Program-made: the position numbers and the translations under genes
The notes under the pieces: generated by a model
What the model saw: the letters and a program-made list of their open reading frames with translations, nothing else
Told to the model about the DNA's origin: nothing
The model's database searches: none
Part shown: in pieces, positions 6,883 through 14,991 of the stretch
Layout of the letters: every line of letters begins with the position of its first letter
How positions within the stretch are numbered: position 1 is the first letter of the stretch
Origin: CAVWDI01 sp046259385
GTDB taxonomy: Bacteria; Chloroflexota; Anaerolineae; Anaerolineales; UBA4823
Direction: 5' to 3'
Assembly (NCBI GenBank): GCA_046259385.1
Contig: JBJYWI010000206.1
Location: forward strand, 1 to 21,388
Length of the DNA: 21,388 nucleotides

Positions 6883-7863
6883 TTAATCGCGCTCATTATT
6901 TTTATTTTTTGAGGAATTTTGATGCTGTTTTAGGTAACCCGGAACACCCGCCATCTCTATCAAGTCAATATTTTTCGGGCTGTGAACAAAACCCCAAAAA
7001 ACCTCCTGTGGACGGTGAGGGCTTTCCAACCTTTTCCGAACCATGAAAATCTTGCGTCGCAAATTTAATCCAACCACTTTTACATCCACAACATGCCCCC
7101 GTTCAAGCGGGCAAGCTGTCGCCAATGTAGAGACGAATGAGACCGCATATCCTGCTGATACTGTGCGGACAATCGCTTCAGCATTACCCAGTTCCATGAA
7201 AACATTCAAATCATCAAGGTTGATATCATGCTTGGCGAGTTCTGAAAGTAAAACCTTCCGGGTTCCAGAAGTCGGTTCGCGCATAATAATGGCTTCGTTG
7301 ATCAATTCATCCGGTTCAATCACCCTGCGCATTGCCCACGGGTGGTTTGCGGGGACAATCAGAGTGATTAGATCTTCAAAAAATTCCTGGAGTTCAAAGG
7401 TCTCATCCAGCAATTCGTGACTGATAACGCCCAGATTGGCCTCATTCTCTAGAAGTTGTGGGATCACATTTTCGGGATTGCATCTTGGAATGCTGACCCG
7501 AATCCCTGGATACCGATGGCAGAAACGAGCCGCCAATTGCGGGAGGACATATTTGCCTGCGGTTGTACTGCAGGCAATTCTCAACTGCCCGACTACACCA
7601 TCATGCAGGGATAACATCATTTCCTGCATCTCAATCGATTGGTTTATCAATTTACGAGCCCACGGTAACAGCAGCTGGCCTGCTTCAGTGAGATTCAGTT
7701 GAGATCCGCGCCTCTCAAACAATTGCATACCCATCTCTTCTTCCAATGCTTTTATATGGTAACTGACTGTCGGTTGGGTGAGGTTTAAATGTTTGGCTGC
7801 ATCAGAAAAACTAAGGGTCTCAGCAGCCAGAACAAAAGTATCGAGCTTTTCGAAATCAATCAT
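6883..7863 (-). CDS. LysR-type transcriptional regulator, CysB/CysL-like
   Basis: A 326-residue LysR-type regulator. The N-terminal winged helix (residues 1-65) reads FVLAAETLSFSDAAKHLNLT followed by PTVSYHIKALEEEMGMQLFE, the classic family signature. A periplasmic-binding-protein-like effector domain covers about 90-300. Members act as tetramers, and many control sulfur, nitrogen or carbon assimilation. The start is supported by GGAG five bases before the ATG. It is convergent with the Qmo-like operon and separated from it by a terminator, so it need not regulate it. The last 15 residues are rich in Asn, Lys and Ser and look like a disordered tail. The effector cannot be told from sequence. 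Confidence 0.9.
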   Translation of the reverse strand: MIDFEKLDTFVLAAETLSFSDAAKHLNLTQPTVSYHIKALEEEMGMQLFERRGSQLNLTEAGQLLLPWARKLINQSIEMQEMMLSLHDGVVGQLRIACSTTAGKYVLPQLAARFCHRYPGIRVSIPRCNPENVIPQLLENEANLGVISHELLDETFELQEFFEDLITLIVPANHPWAMRRVIEPDELINEAIIMREPTSGTRKVLLSELAKHDINLDDLNVFMELGNAEAIVRTVSAGYAVSFVSTLATACPLERGHVVDVKVVGLNLRRKIFMVRKRLESPHRPQEVFWGFVHSPKNIDLIEMAGVPGYLKQHQNSSKNKNNERD

Positions 7864-7924
7864 TTTTCTCCAGGACCTTCGTTGTTGTTATTGACCTTTC
7901 TAATTGAATACTTAAATCGAGGTT

Positions 7925-7953
7925 ATTATAAATTAGGTAATTCCAAAGTTGAA
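7925..7953 (-). promoter_or_regulatory. candidate promoter of the LysR gene
   Basis: On the minus strand a perfect -10 TATAAT (7925-7930) is preceded by a 17-bp spacer and a weak -35 TTCAAC (7948-7953). The leader to the ATG would be about 55 bases. The good -10 and exact spacing support it; the poor -35 suggests an activated promoter. Confidence 0.45.
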
Positions 7954-7963
7954 ATAACATTAT

Positions 7964-8003
7964 AAAAAAAACATCCCTTGCCTATTCACCTGGAAAGGGA
8001 TGT
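7964..8003 (-). terminator. rho-independent terminator of the SelA-like gene
   Basis: Read on the minus strand, ACATCCCTT pairs with AAGGGATGT (7995-8003 with 7971-7979) and is followed by an unbroken run of T. It lies about 73 bases after the stop of the PLP-enzyme gene and upstream of the LysR promoter, separating the two transcripts. Confidence 0.92.
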
Positions 8004-8075
8004 ATCTATATAACAATGCCGTTTATTAAATCAGATCGTGCTTGCATTTATTAAATTTGATGTTTTTATATAAAA

Positions 8076-9212
8076 CTATCCATTCAGGGATTGTCCAAAT
8101 GTCCTCTCGTTAAAGAAAGCATTAATCTTCTCAAGAATGATTTCCACCTCGTCATCTGTAAGAGGAACCAGTTCTAATAAAATCTGATCGGAACCGTACC
8201 TATCCTTCATTACCCGGATGGAAGGTGTGCTGGCTCTTAGCTTTGACTGAAGCAATTTAGCGCTTATTCCCGCTGTGTTAGGTTTAATTCTCATAAAGAT
8301 ACGTGAAAATGGCAAACCGATAGGATCCGGTTCCATCCAGGCTTCGATGTTCTTAATGTTATTTGCCGCTCTGACAAATGCTTTTGTTTTCTTTTCTTGT
8401 TCATCCATCCAGTTAGCGATACCCAGAGCTTTGCGCTGCTCAATTGCGGCGAGTGCACCAATGATGCCCTCCTTTGTGGCTTTCATGCCGCGGCCTATGC
8501 CTTTCTCATGAGCCCGAACCGCCCTGACCAGCTCAGCTTTACCGATCACCAGACCTGCGGTCGGTCCTGCAAGGTATTTCTGGGCACTCACTAGAACCAG
8601 ATCCGCGCCGGTCGCCAGTAGTTCTTTTACACGCAAATCCTGGGCAGCCCCATCGACGATCGCTGGAACGCCTCGCCTGTGGGCTGCTTCAACAGCATCT
8701 TTGAAATTAATTGAATCGCCTTTGACGAGCCGTGAGGAAACAAGCAATAAACAGGCTGTATCTTTATAAGTGAGTTCATCCTCGATGTCCTCCCTGGTGC
8801 ATAGCTGCTCCGTCCCAGCCAGGAATGGTTTTGCTCCTGCAAGGCGCAGATCTTGTAGGATGGAGTGTCCATAATTGACCACGTGCCCGGCAGGCATCAC
8901 AACCCGATCTGGCATTCCATTAGTATTAGGGAGCGCAGCGACTTTTTCCAGTGAATCGCCCGCCATCGCTGCAGCAACGGATAATGTTATCCCTGCTGAA
9001 GTGCAGTGGGTCACAGCGCCTGCTTCAGCTCCTGACCAGTGTGAGATCACTCTGCTTGCCTCATTCTGAAGTTCATCGATGAGGTAGAAATTCGACAACG
9101 CTTCAGCAACACTCTGGCAAACAAATTCGCTTGATCTAGAGACGCCTAACGGAGTGTACGTTCCCCTTGCATTAATGAGCTCCGTAAAGTTATAGCGTTC
9201 ATTTATATTCAT
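8076..9212 (-). CDS. SelA-fold PLP-dependent enzyme (DgaE / L-seryl-tRNA selenium transferase-like)
   Basis: A 378-residue fold-type I PLP enzyme of the SelA-like group. Signatures are HCTSAGITLSVAAAMAG (69-85, cofactor phosphate site), VDGAAQ (Asp187, expected to contact the pyridine nitrogen) and SAQKYLAGPTAG (Lys212, the likely Schiff-base lysine). Relatives include selenocysteine synthase and D-glucosaminate-6-phosphate ammonia-lyase. At this length, and with no selA/selB/selC nearby, a metabolic lyase or transferase is more likely than selenocysteine synthesis. The ATG at 9212 was preferred because AAAGGA lies upstream; an in-frame GTG at 9248 adds 12 residues but has no ribosome site. 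It has its own promoter (9269-9297) and terminator (7964-8003). The substrate is unknown. Confidence 0.82.
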   Translation of the reverse strand: MNINERYNFTELINARGTYTPLGVSRSSEFVCQSVAEALSNFYLIDELQNEASRVISHWSGAEAGAVTHCTSAGITLSVAAAMAGDSLEKVAALPNTNGMPDRVVMPAGHVVNYGHSILQDLRLAGAKPFLAGTEQLCTREDIEDELTYKDTACLLLVSSRLVKGDSINFKDAVEAAHRRGVPAIVDGAAQDLRVKELLATGADLVLVSAQKYLAGPTAGLVIGKAELVRAVRAHEKGIGRGMKATKEGIIGALAAIEQRKALGIANWMDEQEKKTKAFVRAANNIKNIEAWMEPDPIGLPFSRIFMRIKPNTAGISAKLLQSKLRASTPSIRVMKDRYGSDQILLELVPLTDDEVEIILEKINAFFNERTFGQSLNG

Positions 9213-9268
9213 AATCGAAAATATTCCTTTTATTGAATTAAGGCTCACCCAAGGTCTTTAGGAGTATA

Positions 9269-9297
9269 AGAATAATAAAGTTTACATCGATTGACAA
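9269..9297 (-). promoter_or_regulatory. sigma-70-type promoter of the SelA-like gene
   Basis: On the minus strand, -35 TTGTCA (9292-9297), a 17-bp spacer and -10 TATTCT (9269-9274) give a good housekeeping promoter. Transcription would begin near 9262, leaving about 50 bases of leader before the ATG at 9212. A start at the GTG (9248) would leave a leader of only about 14 bases. Confidence 0.6.
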
Positions 9298-9355
9298 ACA
9301 ATAATTGCGACACAAAAAACAAGATTTCTGATTTCGCAAGAAAAAAACTATCATT

Positions 9356-9844
9356 TCAAATCTTATTTATTATGCTATCAGGTGTAAACAATTGAAGTTC
9401 AGAATGTTTTCTTGCTTCGGTGATAATCGGTCCTTTCATAACAAATGCCATTCCCAATTTACTTCCCCTCGCTACCAGCAGTTTCGCACCTGCTCTTACT
9501 CCAAACTTGCCAAGCGTTTCTACTGGGATTGAAATAATGCTTTGGGAGAACTTGACCCAGCAGAATTGTGTCCCTAAAAAATTGATAATTTTACCTGGAG
9601 CTGTTTTGAAATTCATAAATTCTGGATGTGCCCGGAATATGGACCCAATCCTGGACCGGAGTATTTTTTGAGGGGAATACAACCCAAATCCTCCAGAAGT
9701 TTTACTGCCTGGGAGCATGATTAATCTGTTAAGATTGTCAAACCTGTATTCTTTTTCCGCCATAGGCGGCAATGAAATCCGTCCGTTTTTATCTACAAGT
9801 GTCCACCCGAAAATATATTTTCCACCTTTTACAAGTTGCGGCAT
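9356..9844 (-). CDS. AbrB/SpoVT-like (swapped-hairpin) domain protein
   Basis: A 162-residue protein with two segments that look like AbrB-type beta hairpins. The first, near residues 15-36, is VDKNGRISLPPMAEKEYRF. The second, near 104-130, is SIPVETLGKFGVRAGAKLLV, where a beta-strand/turn with GAKLLVARGS is typical. AbrB-like proteins bind DNA or serve as antitoxins. The C-terminal part (GMAFVMKGPIITEARKHSEL, 130-149) is conserved-looking but I do not recognise it. It lies 66 bp after the dehydrogenase gene and could be the last gene of that operon. The ribosome site is weak (AGAGATATG). No toxin partner is adjacent, so a regulatory role is more likely than a toxin-antitoxin pair. Family assignment is by eye only. 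Confidence 0.6.
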   Translation of the reverse strand: MPQLVKGGKYIFGWTLVDKNGRISLPPMAEKEYRFDNLNRLIMLPGSKTSGGFGLYSPQKILRSRIGSIFRAHPEFMNFKTAPGKIINFLGTQFCWVKFSQSIISIPVETLGKFGVRAGAKLLVARGSKLGMAFVMKGPIITEARKHSELQLFTPDSIINKI

Positions 9845-9910
9845 TTAATCATATCTCTATCTATCTCATGTCACAGCGTTTCTTTTCAATCGCATTTACC
9901 ACAAGATACA

Positions 9911-10903
9911 CTATCTGATATCGTTGGCAATAAGTACGATATTACCGCTGAAATTTCCCTCCTCAAAAAACCGGTTTGCCTCTACAGCCTCCAGGATGGG
10001 GAACCTCTCCGCAATAATTGGTTTGATTTTTCCTTCTGACAACAAAGAGAACATGGTTTCCCAGTCCTGCTTAAAAGTCAAGATGTCATGCCTGTGGGTA
10101 CCGTACCCTTTGATCGTCTTCCCGTTCGGGGTAACTGAGTAAAAAAGTAGTTTTAATATTAATAGCACCAAACCCTTCTTGCTCAAAGGTCCCCCGTAGT
10201 GGATAAGCGAACCCCCGCGTTTCAAAACTGCAAGTCCACGTTCAAAGTACCTTTCGTCCATTCCATTGAATACATAATCGAGCCCATCCGGTTCTGCTTT
10301 TAGAATGACTTTTACAAAATCCTGCGTTTTATAGTCAATTGGAACAGCTCCTAGATTTTTGATTACATCCTGCTTTCTTGCTGAAGCTACACCGTACATT
10401 TTTAAACCGGCGAGCTTACCCAGCTGAAGAAATGCTGTTCCGACCCCTCCGCTTGCTCCGATAATGAGCACCTTATCGCCGTGTTTTACCCTAACTGCCC
10501 GGTGCAGACACTGGTAGGCAGTTAGATAATTCAATAACAAAGTCACCACCTCTGCTGGGTCAAGGTTTTCTGGGACTTTAACCAGCTGGTCTGGGTTCAG
10601 ATAGATATATTCAGCATACCCGCCGGTTGTGGTTAATGCCCCAACCCTATCACCCTGTCCAATACCTTCAACACACACTCCAATTTCCTCTACCTCTCCA
10701 ACGATAGCATATCCAGGAATAAACGGGATGTCGGGCAAAAAGGGCCGGTTTCCAATCCGACAGGCGACATCATCCTGGCAGACTGGAGCAGCAAGCACTT
10801 TGATACGGACCTGCTCTTTTTCAGGAGGCGTCAGGTCTTTTTCAATTACTTTCAGGACTTCCGGTCCGCCCCTTTCAGTTACTGAAACGGCTTTATATTT
10901 CAT
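9911..10903 (-). CDS. medium-chain dehydrogenase/reductase, zinc-independent quinone-oxidoreductase type
   Basis: A 330-residue MDR-superfamily oxidoreductase. It has an N-terminal GroES-like domain (to about residue 125) and a Rossmann fold with nucleotide motif GASGGVG (149-155). Where zinc-dependent alcohol dehydrogenases have GHE, this protein has PGYAIVGE (63-70), so the catalytic zinc site is missing. That, together with the SGGVG motif, points to the NADPH:quinone oxidoreductase branch. Substrates of this branch are quinones or alpha,beta-unsaturated carbonyls; the actual one cannot be read. It starts 18 bases after the SH3-protein stop, with GGGGAG before its ATG, and is thus co-transcribed with it and with the upstream methyltransferase. 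Confidence 0.88.
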   Translation of the reverse strand: MKYKAVSVTERGGPEVLKVIEKDLTPPEKEQVRIKVLAAPVCQDDVACRIGNRPFLPDIPFIPGYAIVGEVEEIGVCVEGIGQGDRVGALTTTGGYAEYIYLNPDQLVKVPENLDPAEVVTLLLNYLTAYQCLHRAVRVKHGDKVLIIGASGGVGTAFLQLGKLAGLKMYGVASARKQDVIKNLGAVPIDYKTQDFVKVILKAEPDGLDYVFNGMDERYFERGLAVLKRGGSLIHYGGPLSKKGLVLLILKLLFYSVTPNGKTIKGYGTHRHDILTFKQDWETMFSLLSEGKIKPIIAERFPILEAVEANRFFEEGNFSGNIVLIANDIR

Positions 10904-10921
10904 CTTTTCGCTCCCCGTCGA

Positions 10922-11421
10922 TCAACATTTCTCCAAGACTTTCATCGGCACCCATCCTTTAGCGCCTTCACAATTTTCCGCNNNNNNNNNNNNNNNNNNN
11001 NNNNNNNNNNNNNNNNNNNNNNNNNNNNNNNNNNNNNNNNNNNNNNNNNNNNNNNNNNNNNNNNNNNNNNNNNNNNNNNNNATTTCTCCAAGACTTTCAT
11101 CGGCACCCATCCTTTAGCGCCTTCACAATTTTCCGCCATCCCGAATCCCCCAACAATCTCACAAATTTCCAACTCTTCACCCGTTGATACACTCAACTCC
11201 CTGGCGTTGTAATCTCTTTTCAAGATGCCCTTCTTTCCGCTGATTTGGAGGTGGTTTATCGGCATCCATGCCTGCACTCCGTTCGTCCCTTCACACCAGA
11301 CCCAACCCAACCAATCAGAATCGCCATCATACTCGTTTCCAACTTTTACAGTGTCTCCCCTGTTAAAGGAGAGTGAATCAGGATATGGTGATAGATAATC
11401 CTTGATAACGCAGTATTTCAT
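10922..11421 (-). CDS. small double-SH3-like domain protein, interrupted by assembly gap
   Basis: Two SH3-like repeats of about 50 residues each: residues 2-58 (DTVKVG, WLGWVWCEGTNGVQAWMP) and 62-114 (ELSVSTGEELEICE, AENCEGAKGWVPMKVLEK). Each ends in a G/A-W-x-P strand. Bacterial proteins of this type bind proline-rich or cell-wall ligands, or act as small scaffolds; no signal peptide is seen, so it is probably cytoplasmic. In the given sequence the 100-N gap breaks it. If the duplicated 55 bp on the two sides of the Ns are merged, the reading frame closes exactly into 114 residues ending LEKC plus TGA at 10922-10924. It starts 25 bp after the methyltransferase stop and ends 18 bp before the dehydrogenase gene, consistent with an operon. 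Confidence 0.8.
10927..10981. repeat. left copy of the 55-bp duplication flanking the scaffold gap
   Basis: These 55 bases are identical to 11082-11136. They end directly at the N run, as expected of unmerged overlapping contig ends rather than a biological repeat. Confidence 0.97.
10982..11081. other. scaffold gap of exactly 100 N
   Basis: The run of N is exactly 100 long, the arbitrary gap size used by assemblers. Its flanks share 55 identical bases. The true genome probably has no gap here: collapsing the overlap removes 155 bases and restores the SH3 protein reading frame. Confidence 0.97.
11082..11136. repeat. right copy of the 55-bp duplication flanking the scaffold gap
   Basis: These bases are identical to 10927-10981 and begin directly after the last N. 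See the entry for the scaffold gap. Confidence 0.97.
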
Positions 11422-11446
11422 TTATTTCGTCCCGGCAAGTTTCTTT

Positions 11447-12265
11447 CTAACCCTTCTCTCCACAAATTAAAAGCATAATAGTTAGGATAAATGGATTTTC
11501 AGCGGAAAGAAAAATCTCCCTGGCGGACCTGATCTGTTCTATCTCAGCTTGTGAAATCAAACCTGCCTTCTGCAGTGGCAACAACCGATCAGGATCAATC
11601 TGAGGCATAAAGGCTTCAATCCCTAATTCGTCGCTTTGTGCTACAACTGCATCCATTTTGAGATTTTGGAATCCTGCTGAGTGCATTATGCGCCACAAAC
11701 GGCGTCCAATGAAACGGTTTCCCCCCTGGGCTGCCTGTGCGGCTGCAAATTTCTCAAATATCATATCCATCTCAGGAACATCTGGGTCTGCGAGCCCCCA
11801 AACCGCATCATCGATATCCAGTATCACAAGCTTCCCGCCCGGTTTTAATATCCTGAACACTTCTTTTGCCGCTGCTGTGGGTTCCGGCAGATGCTGGAAG
11901 ATTAACCTTGCGACAGCGAAATCGAAATGATTTTCAGGAAGCCTAGTGTCAGTGATAGAGGCTTCTGCATACTCCACCCGTTCACCTCCGATTTCCTTTA
12001 AGTTATCCTTTGACCTTTGAATCAGTCCCGGGTCAATCTCCAGTGCAGTTATCCTGCTGGACGGCAGCATTCCAAGCAGCTGCTCGGTAATGAACCCGGG
12101 CCCGCTGCCAAGTTCAACTACATTCATTCCGTCATTCAAACCAAGCAAAATAAGCTTTTGGGCTTCCCCCTCCCAACTCAGCAAAGCTTGCGTGCGCAGA
12201 CGATCCACCTCGCTTTGAACATCACGATGTGAATCGCTAACATTATAAGATCCAATTGAACCCAT
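11447..12265 (-). CDS. class I SAM-dependent methyltransferase
   Basis: A 272-residue methyltransferase with the Rossmann-like SAM fold. Motif I is VVELGSGPGF (49-58). The acidic post-I strand is ITALEIDPGLI, followed by a DFAVARLIFQHLPEP strand (motif II) and EVFRILKPGGKLVILDIDD (motif III). The closest group by eye is the methyltransferase-11/UbiE-like family, whose members methylate quinone precursors, small metabolites or lipids; the substrate cannot be told here. The start is well supported by GGAAGGAGG. It is the first gene of a probable four-gene minus-strand operon (methyltransferase, SH3 protein, dehydrogenase, AbrB-like protein). The C-terminal 80 residues are helical and probably cap the active site. 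Confidence 0.9.
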   Translation of the reverse strand: MGSIGSYNVSDSHRDVQSEVDRLRTQALLSWEGEAQKLILLGLNDGMNVVELGSGPGFITEQLLGMLPSSRITALEIDPGLIQRSKDNLKEIGGERVEYAEASITDTRLPENHFDFAVARLIFQHLPEPTAAAKEVFRILKPGGKLVILDIDDAVWGLADPDVPEMDMIFEKFAAAQAAQGGNRFIGRRLWRIMHSAGFQNLKMDAVVAQSDELGIEAFMPQIDPDRLLPLQKAGLISQAEIEQIRSAREIFLSAENPFILTIMLLICGEKG

Positions 12266-12364
12266 CGATTGCCTCCTTCCACTTTTCTAGCGCGAGTATA
12301 AATAACGGCAGTTCCTTATTCTTATTAAATAAAATCTAATAGATAGATTTTATTTGGATTACTT

Positions 12365-12601
12365 TCACCTCCACTGGTTCGCAAGGATAATACCTGCAGC
12401 CAACCTGGCAATTTCTCCCACCCGTTCTTTCCTGGTCTCATTCTTATGTGCGTTCGCGATCTATTATAAGATAGCCCAACTTGATGAGTGTGGAAAATTT
12501 TCAAAATTCTCCCAGGCGTAATCATATTTAACAGGTTCTGTACCAGAGTCTTGAGGAATACCCAGAGATTCAATTCCATCCAGATTCTTCTTCAACATCA
12601 T
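12365..12601 (-). pseudogene. remnant of a YdeI/OmpD-associated (OmdA-family) protein
   Basis: Read on the minus strand from ATG (12599-12601), one frame gives 79 codons with two adjacent stop codons (TAA at 12464-12466, TAG at 12461-12463) in otherwise continuous homology. Upstream of the stops it reads YAWENFENFPHSSSWAIL (residues 28-45). Downstream it reads IANAHKNETRKERVGEIARL (48-67), then LANQWR just before the final stop. This matches the C-terminal region of the YdeI/OmpD-associated (bacteriocin-protection) family. The N-terminal catalytic-like half of that family (about 100 residues) is missing, so this is a decayed, truncated copy. It fills most of the intergenic space 12266-12642. 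The overlapping open frame at 12325-12579 is an artefact of a different frame. Confidence 0.72.
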
Positions 12602-12642
12602 AATTATTCAAAAAAATATTCCAGGCTGAATAATCTCGAAGT

Positions 12643-13752
12643 TCAGTCACTCTTGAAAAAATCTAGAATTAATCCATTAACTTGTTCAGGAAGTTCGCCG
12701 CCCATTAAATGCCCGGCATCAACCACTTCCACTCGGACATCCGGGATATCCTGAACCAGCGACCTGGCTTTTTCAGGATCACCGACCAGGTTATCGCGTT
12801 CCCCAAAAACAAACAGAACCGGGACCTGGATGGACTGGCGCTGCTCGACTGAGAAAGGCAACGGTGTCACTTTGGCAGGTTTGATACCGGACATAATCAA
12901 TTGGAACCACTCCCCAAACTCATTCTCAAGCTCCGGGCTGTCGCTGAATGCCCAGCTGAATGTGCTCTCCTGGATGGGCTTAATCGGGAAAAACTGCGCT
13001 AGCATAATTCTTAACACGGATTGGGTGGCGCCAGCATAACCCATAGGCCCTAGTAGGACCAGTTTTTCTATCCGTTCAGGGTAGTCAATCGCATAATTCG
13101 AACCGATAAATCCACCTTCTGATGCGCCTACAACAAATGCTTTATCCACATCCAGATTTTCGCTGATTTCCCGGTACAATTCCGCCTGATCATGTCCGTC
13201 TTTCATAATATTATCTAGGCTGGCAAATTCACTTTTTCCAGCATCTCCGATCAGATCGATCGCATAGGTTCGATATTCGCGACTCAATTCTTCGATGTTA
13301 AATTTCCACGACCAGCCTGAGACTCCCGATGCATGCAACAGCAGCATTGCCGGCCCATCTTCCGGTCCGCTGGCGATCACATGTACTTTTCCATAACGGG
13401 TGTCCAGATAAATATCTCCATACGGAACAGGCCACTCCTCCATTTTTTCATCGTAGATTTCCATAAATTGAGCCTTAACTTCAGGTGATTTATAGATCGA
13501 TTCTCCTCCTGCACCAAGCAGCAACCTGGAAAACAGAAACAGTAGTCCGAGTATAAGAACAATCCGGACCAAAGGGTGTATGTTCAAACCAAGCTGGCTT
13601 TTAATCATTGAATTCACAGGTGGAAGGACAAGCAGTACAACAATAAACAATAATAAAGCCTGTATCCAGTTTTTCATCAATAACATTGAAATTGTCAGCA
13701 GACCAAAAATAACCGCGAAAACCCAACCTAGGATTTCCCATAAAACCGACAT
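12643..13752 (-). CDS. membrane-anchored alpha/beta hydrolase
   Basis: A 369-residue protein. The first 80 residues hold three hydrophobic helices (about 5-26, 29-45 and 62-80) that anchor it in the membrane. The rest is an alpha/beta-hydrolase fold. The nucleophile elbow is GASEGG (Ser211). The acid is likely Asp320 (FGERDN) and the catalytic base His348 (DAGHLMGG). The oxyanion-hole motif HASG is at 140-143. The catalytic set is therefore complete, and an esterase, lipase or related hydrolase of unknown substrate is expected. AAGGAG precedes the ATG. The gene is not obviously co-transcribed with its neighbours: a pseudogene lies downstream and a MITE-like element upstream. Confidence 0.88.
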   Translation of the reverse strand: MSVLWEILGWVFAVIFGLLTISMLLMKNWIQALLLFIVVLLVLPPVNSMIKSQLGLNIHPLVRIVLILGLLFLFSRLLLGAGGESIYKSPEVKAQFMEIYDEKMEEWPVPYGDIYLDTRYGKVHVIASGPEDGPAMLLLHASGVSGWSWKFNIEELSREYRTYAIDLIGDAGKSEFASLDNIMKDGHDQAELYREISENLDVDKAFVVGASEGGFIGSNYAIDYPERIEKLVLLGPMGYAGATQSVLRIMLAQFFPIKPIQESTFSWAFSDSPELENEFGEWFQLIMSGIKPAKVTPLPFSVEQRQSIQVPVLFVFGERDNLVGDPEKARSLVQDIPDVRVEVVDAGHLMGGELPEQVNGLILDFFKSD

Positions 13753-13881
13753 AACAATACTCCTTGGAAAGTAAGAATTAGGACTTGGTTTCTATAAAGG
13801 GAGATAATTAAAATATATTATCGTTGATTTCTTTCCCTCCATATTTTGTCCGGTTGGTGATTATAACAAAATTGATTAACG

Positions 13882-14062
13882 AAAGGGGCTGTTTAAAAAC
13901 CAGGGAAATGTCATACTCTCTAAGAATACAGGGAGAGTGTGAACAGAGCGAAGAATCTCCGATTCGGTCTTGGAGACCCTTCGTTTTATCAAATGCATGC
14001 TTCGCGAGCCTTCGGCATGCTGCGCAACAATCAGGGAGATAACCTTTTTAGACAACCCCTTT
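13882..14062. mobile_element. MITE-like element, 181 bp with 18-bp inverted ends
   Basis: The ends AAAGGGGCTGTTTAAAAA (13882-13899) and TTTTTAGACAACCCCTTT (14045-14062) are inverted repeats, matching at 16 of 18 positions. The GGGG-TGT-TAAAAA pattern resembles the ends of IS1182- or IS5-like transposons. The interior has no gene but several stem-loops: ACTCTC / GAGAGT at about 13914-13938, CGAAG-TCTC / GAGA-CTTCG at 13949-13983, and GCATGC / GCATGC further on. No clear target-site duplication is visible. It fills most of the gap 13753-14109 between two minus-strand genes. A non-autonomous element mobilised in trans is the best reading; no transposase is in the window. Confidence 0.55.
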
Positions 14063-14109
14063 ACCTGTGTTTCGTTTTTAGATGCAGGTTAAAGGTGCAG
14101 TTGATAATT

Positions 14110-14991
14110 TCATTCCATTTTGGACGGCGGTTTCATAAAAAGCACCGGCGTGCGGGATTTATACTGCTCGTAATTCGCCTGCCCGCCCCATTTTTCATCA
14201 GCGCGTTTTTCAAGCATCGGCACCCCACTCACTCTTGTCAAGAGAAGAAACACAAAAACTGGGGAGATCAGGGTGAGCAGCTGCCAACCTTTGAGTTCAG
14301 GGAATGCGATAACCGCTACACCCAGCCAGAGCATGATCTCCCCGAAGTAGTTGGGATGGCGCGACCACGCCCATAATCCAGTCTGGATGAACTTTCCTGC
14401 ATTATCTGGATCCCGACGGAATTCGCTTTTCTGCCTGTCAGCAATAGCTTCAATTCCAAACCCTACCAGCCAAAAAAGGAATCCAACCAGGGCGAATATA
14501 TCAAGGCCGAGCCTTGCTTTGCTGGTAATCGCCGCCAGAACTGCCGCCAGGGTCAGCGAGACCCACAACCCCTGCAGTGTCCAGGTCAGCAGGAATCGGC
14601 TGAATGAAGTTTTAATCTCCCGGAACCGGCGGTCCTCGCCTGCCGCCCGCACCCGCCTGAAAAGGAAGGTTCCCAGACGAATCGCCCAGATCGAAACGAT
14701 CCCAATTAGAAGCCAGACCCTCCCGTTAACCTCAGGGGCGAGCAGGGCTGCCAGCCAGGTTAATGAAAGATAAGTAACGCTTCCAGTAAGATCGAAGTAC
14801 TTCTCGGTCTTCTTTGAGTATGCATGGATGAAAACCAACCACTGGATCACAAAAGCCAGCCCGATACACAGTGCGAAAATTGGAATCCCGGAAAAACGGT
14901 AACCGTTCTGGCTGCCTGCCCAGGCGATAATTCCAGCAACCAGCAGGATTACAGGTATTGCAATTAAATTTCCTCTTTCTGATTGTTTCAT
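14110..14991 (-). CDS. DUF1295 family membrane protein (steroid 5-alpha reductase-like)
   Basis: A 293-residue integral membrane protein with about seven hydrophobic segments, near 10-26, 35-53, 69-85, 92-110, 130-155, 163-182 and 215-255. The C-terminal half has the DUF1295/ICMT-like signature WSRHPNYFGEIMLWLGV and the following EKRADEKWGGQANYEQYKSR. This superfamily includes steroid 5-alpha reductases and isoprenylcysteine methyltransferases; members reduce or methylate lipophilic substrates. The true substrate is unknown. GAGGT precedes the ATG by five bases. It is transcribed away from pepT, and the 252-bp region between them (14992-15243) must hold both promoters, though I see no clear pair. 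Confidence 0.88.
   Translation of the reverse strand: MKQSERGNLIAIPVILLVAGIIAWAGSQNGYRFSGIPIFALCIGLAFVIQWLVFIHAYSKKTEKYFDLTGSVTYLSLTWLAALLAPEVNGRVWLLIGIVSIWAIRLGTFLFRRVRAAGEDRRFREIKTSFSRFLLTWTLQGLWVSLTLAAVLAAITSKARLGLDIFALVGFLFWLVGFGIEAIADRQKSEFRRDPDNAGKFIQTGLWAWSRHPNYFGEIMLWLGVAVIAFPELKGWQLLTLISPVFVFLLLTRVSGVPMLEKRADEKWGGQANYEQYKSRTPVLFMKPPSKME

Noticed and set aside
8076..9212. Selenocysteine synthase (SelA) and a selenium system
   Set aside because: The protein is shorter than typical SelA, and there is no selB, selC or selD; a SelA-fold metabolic enzyme is more likely.
10922..11136. A biological tandem duplication of the SH3 protein C-terminus
   Set aside because: The repeat copies are identical and end exactly at the N run, as expected of unmerged contig overlap.
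12325..12579. 84-codon minus-strand open frame
   Set aside because: Its sequence has no family features and it overlaps, in another frame, the recognisable OmdA-family pseudogene.
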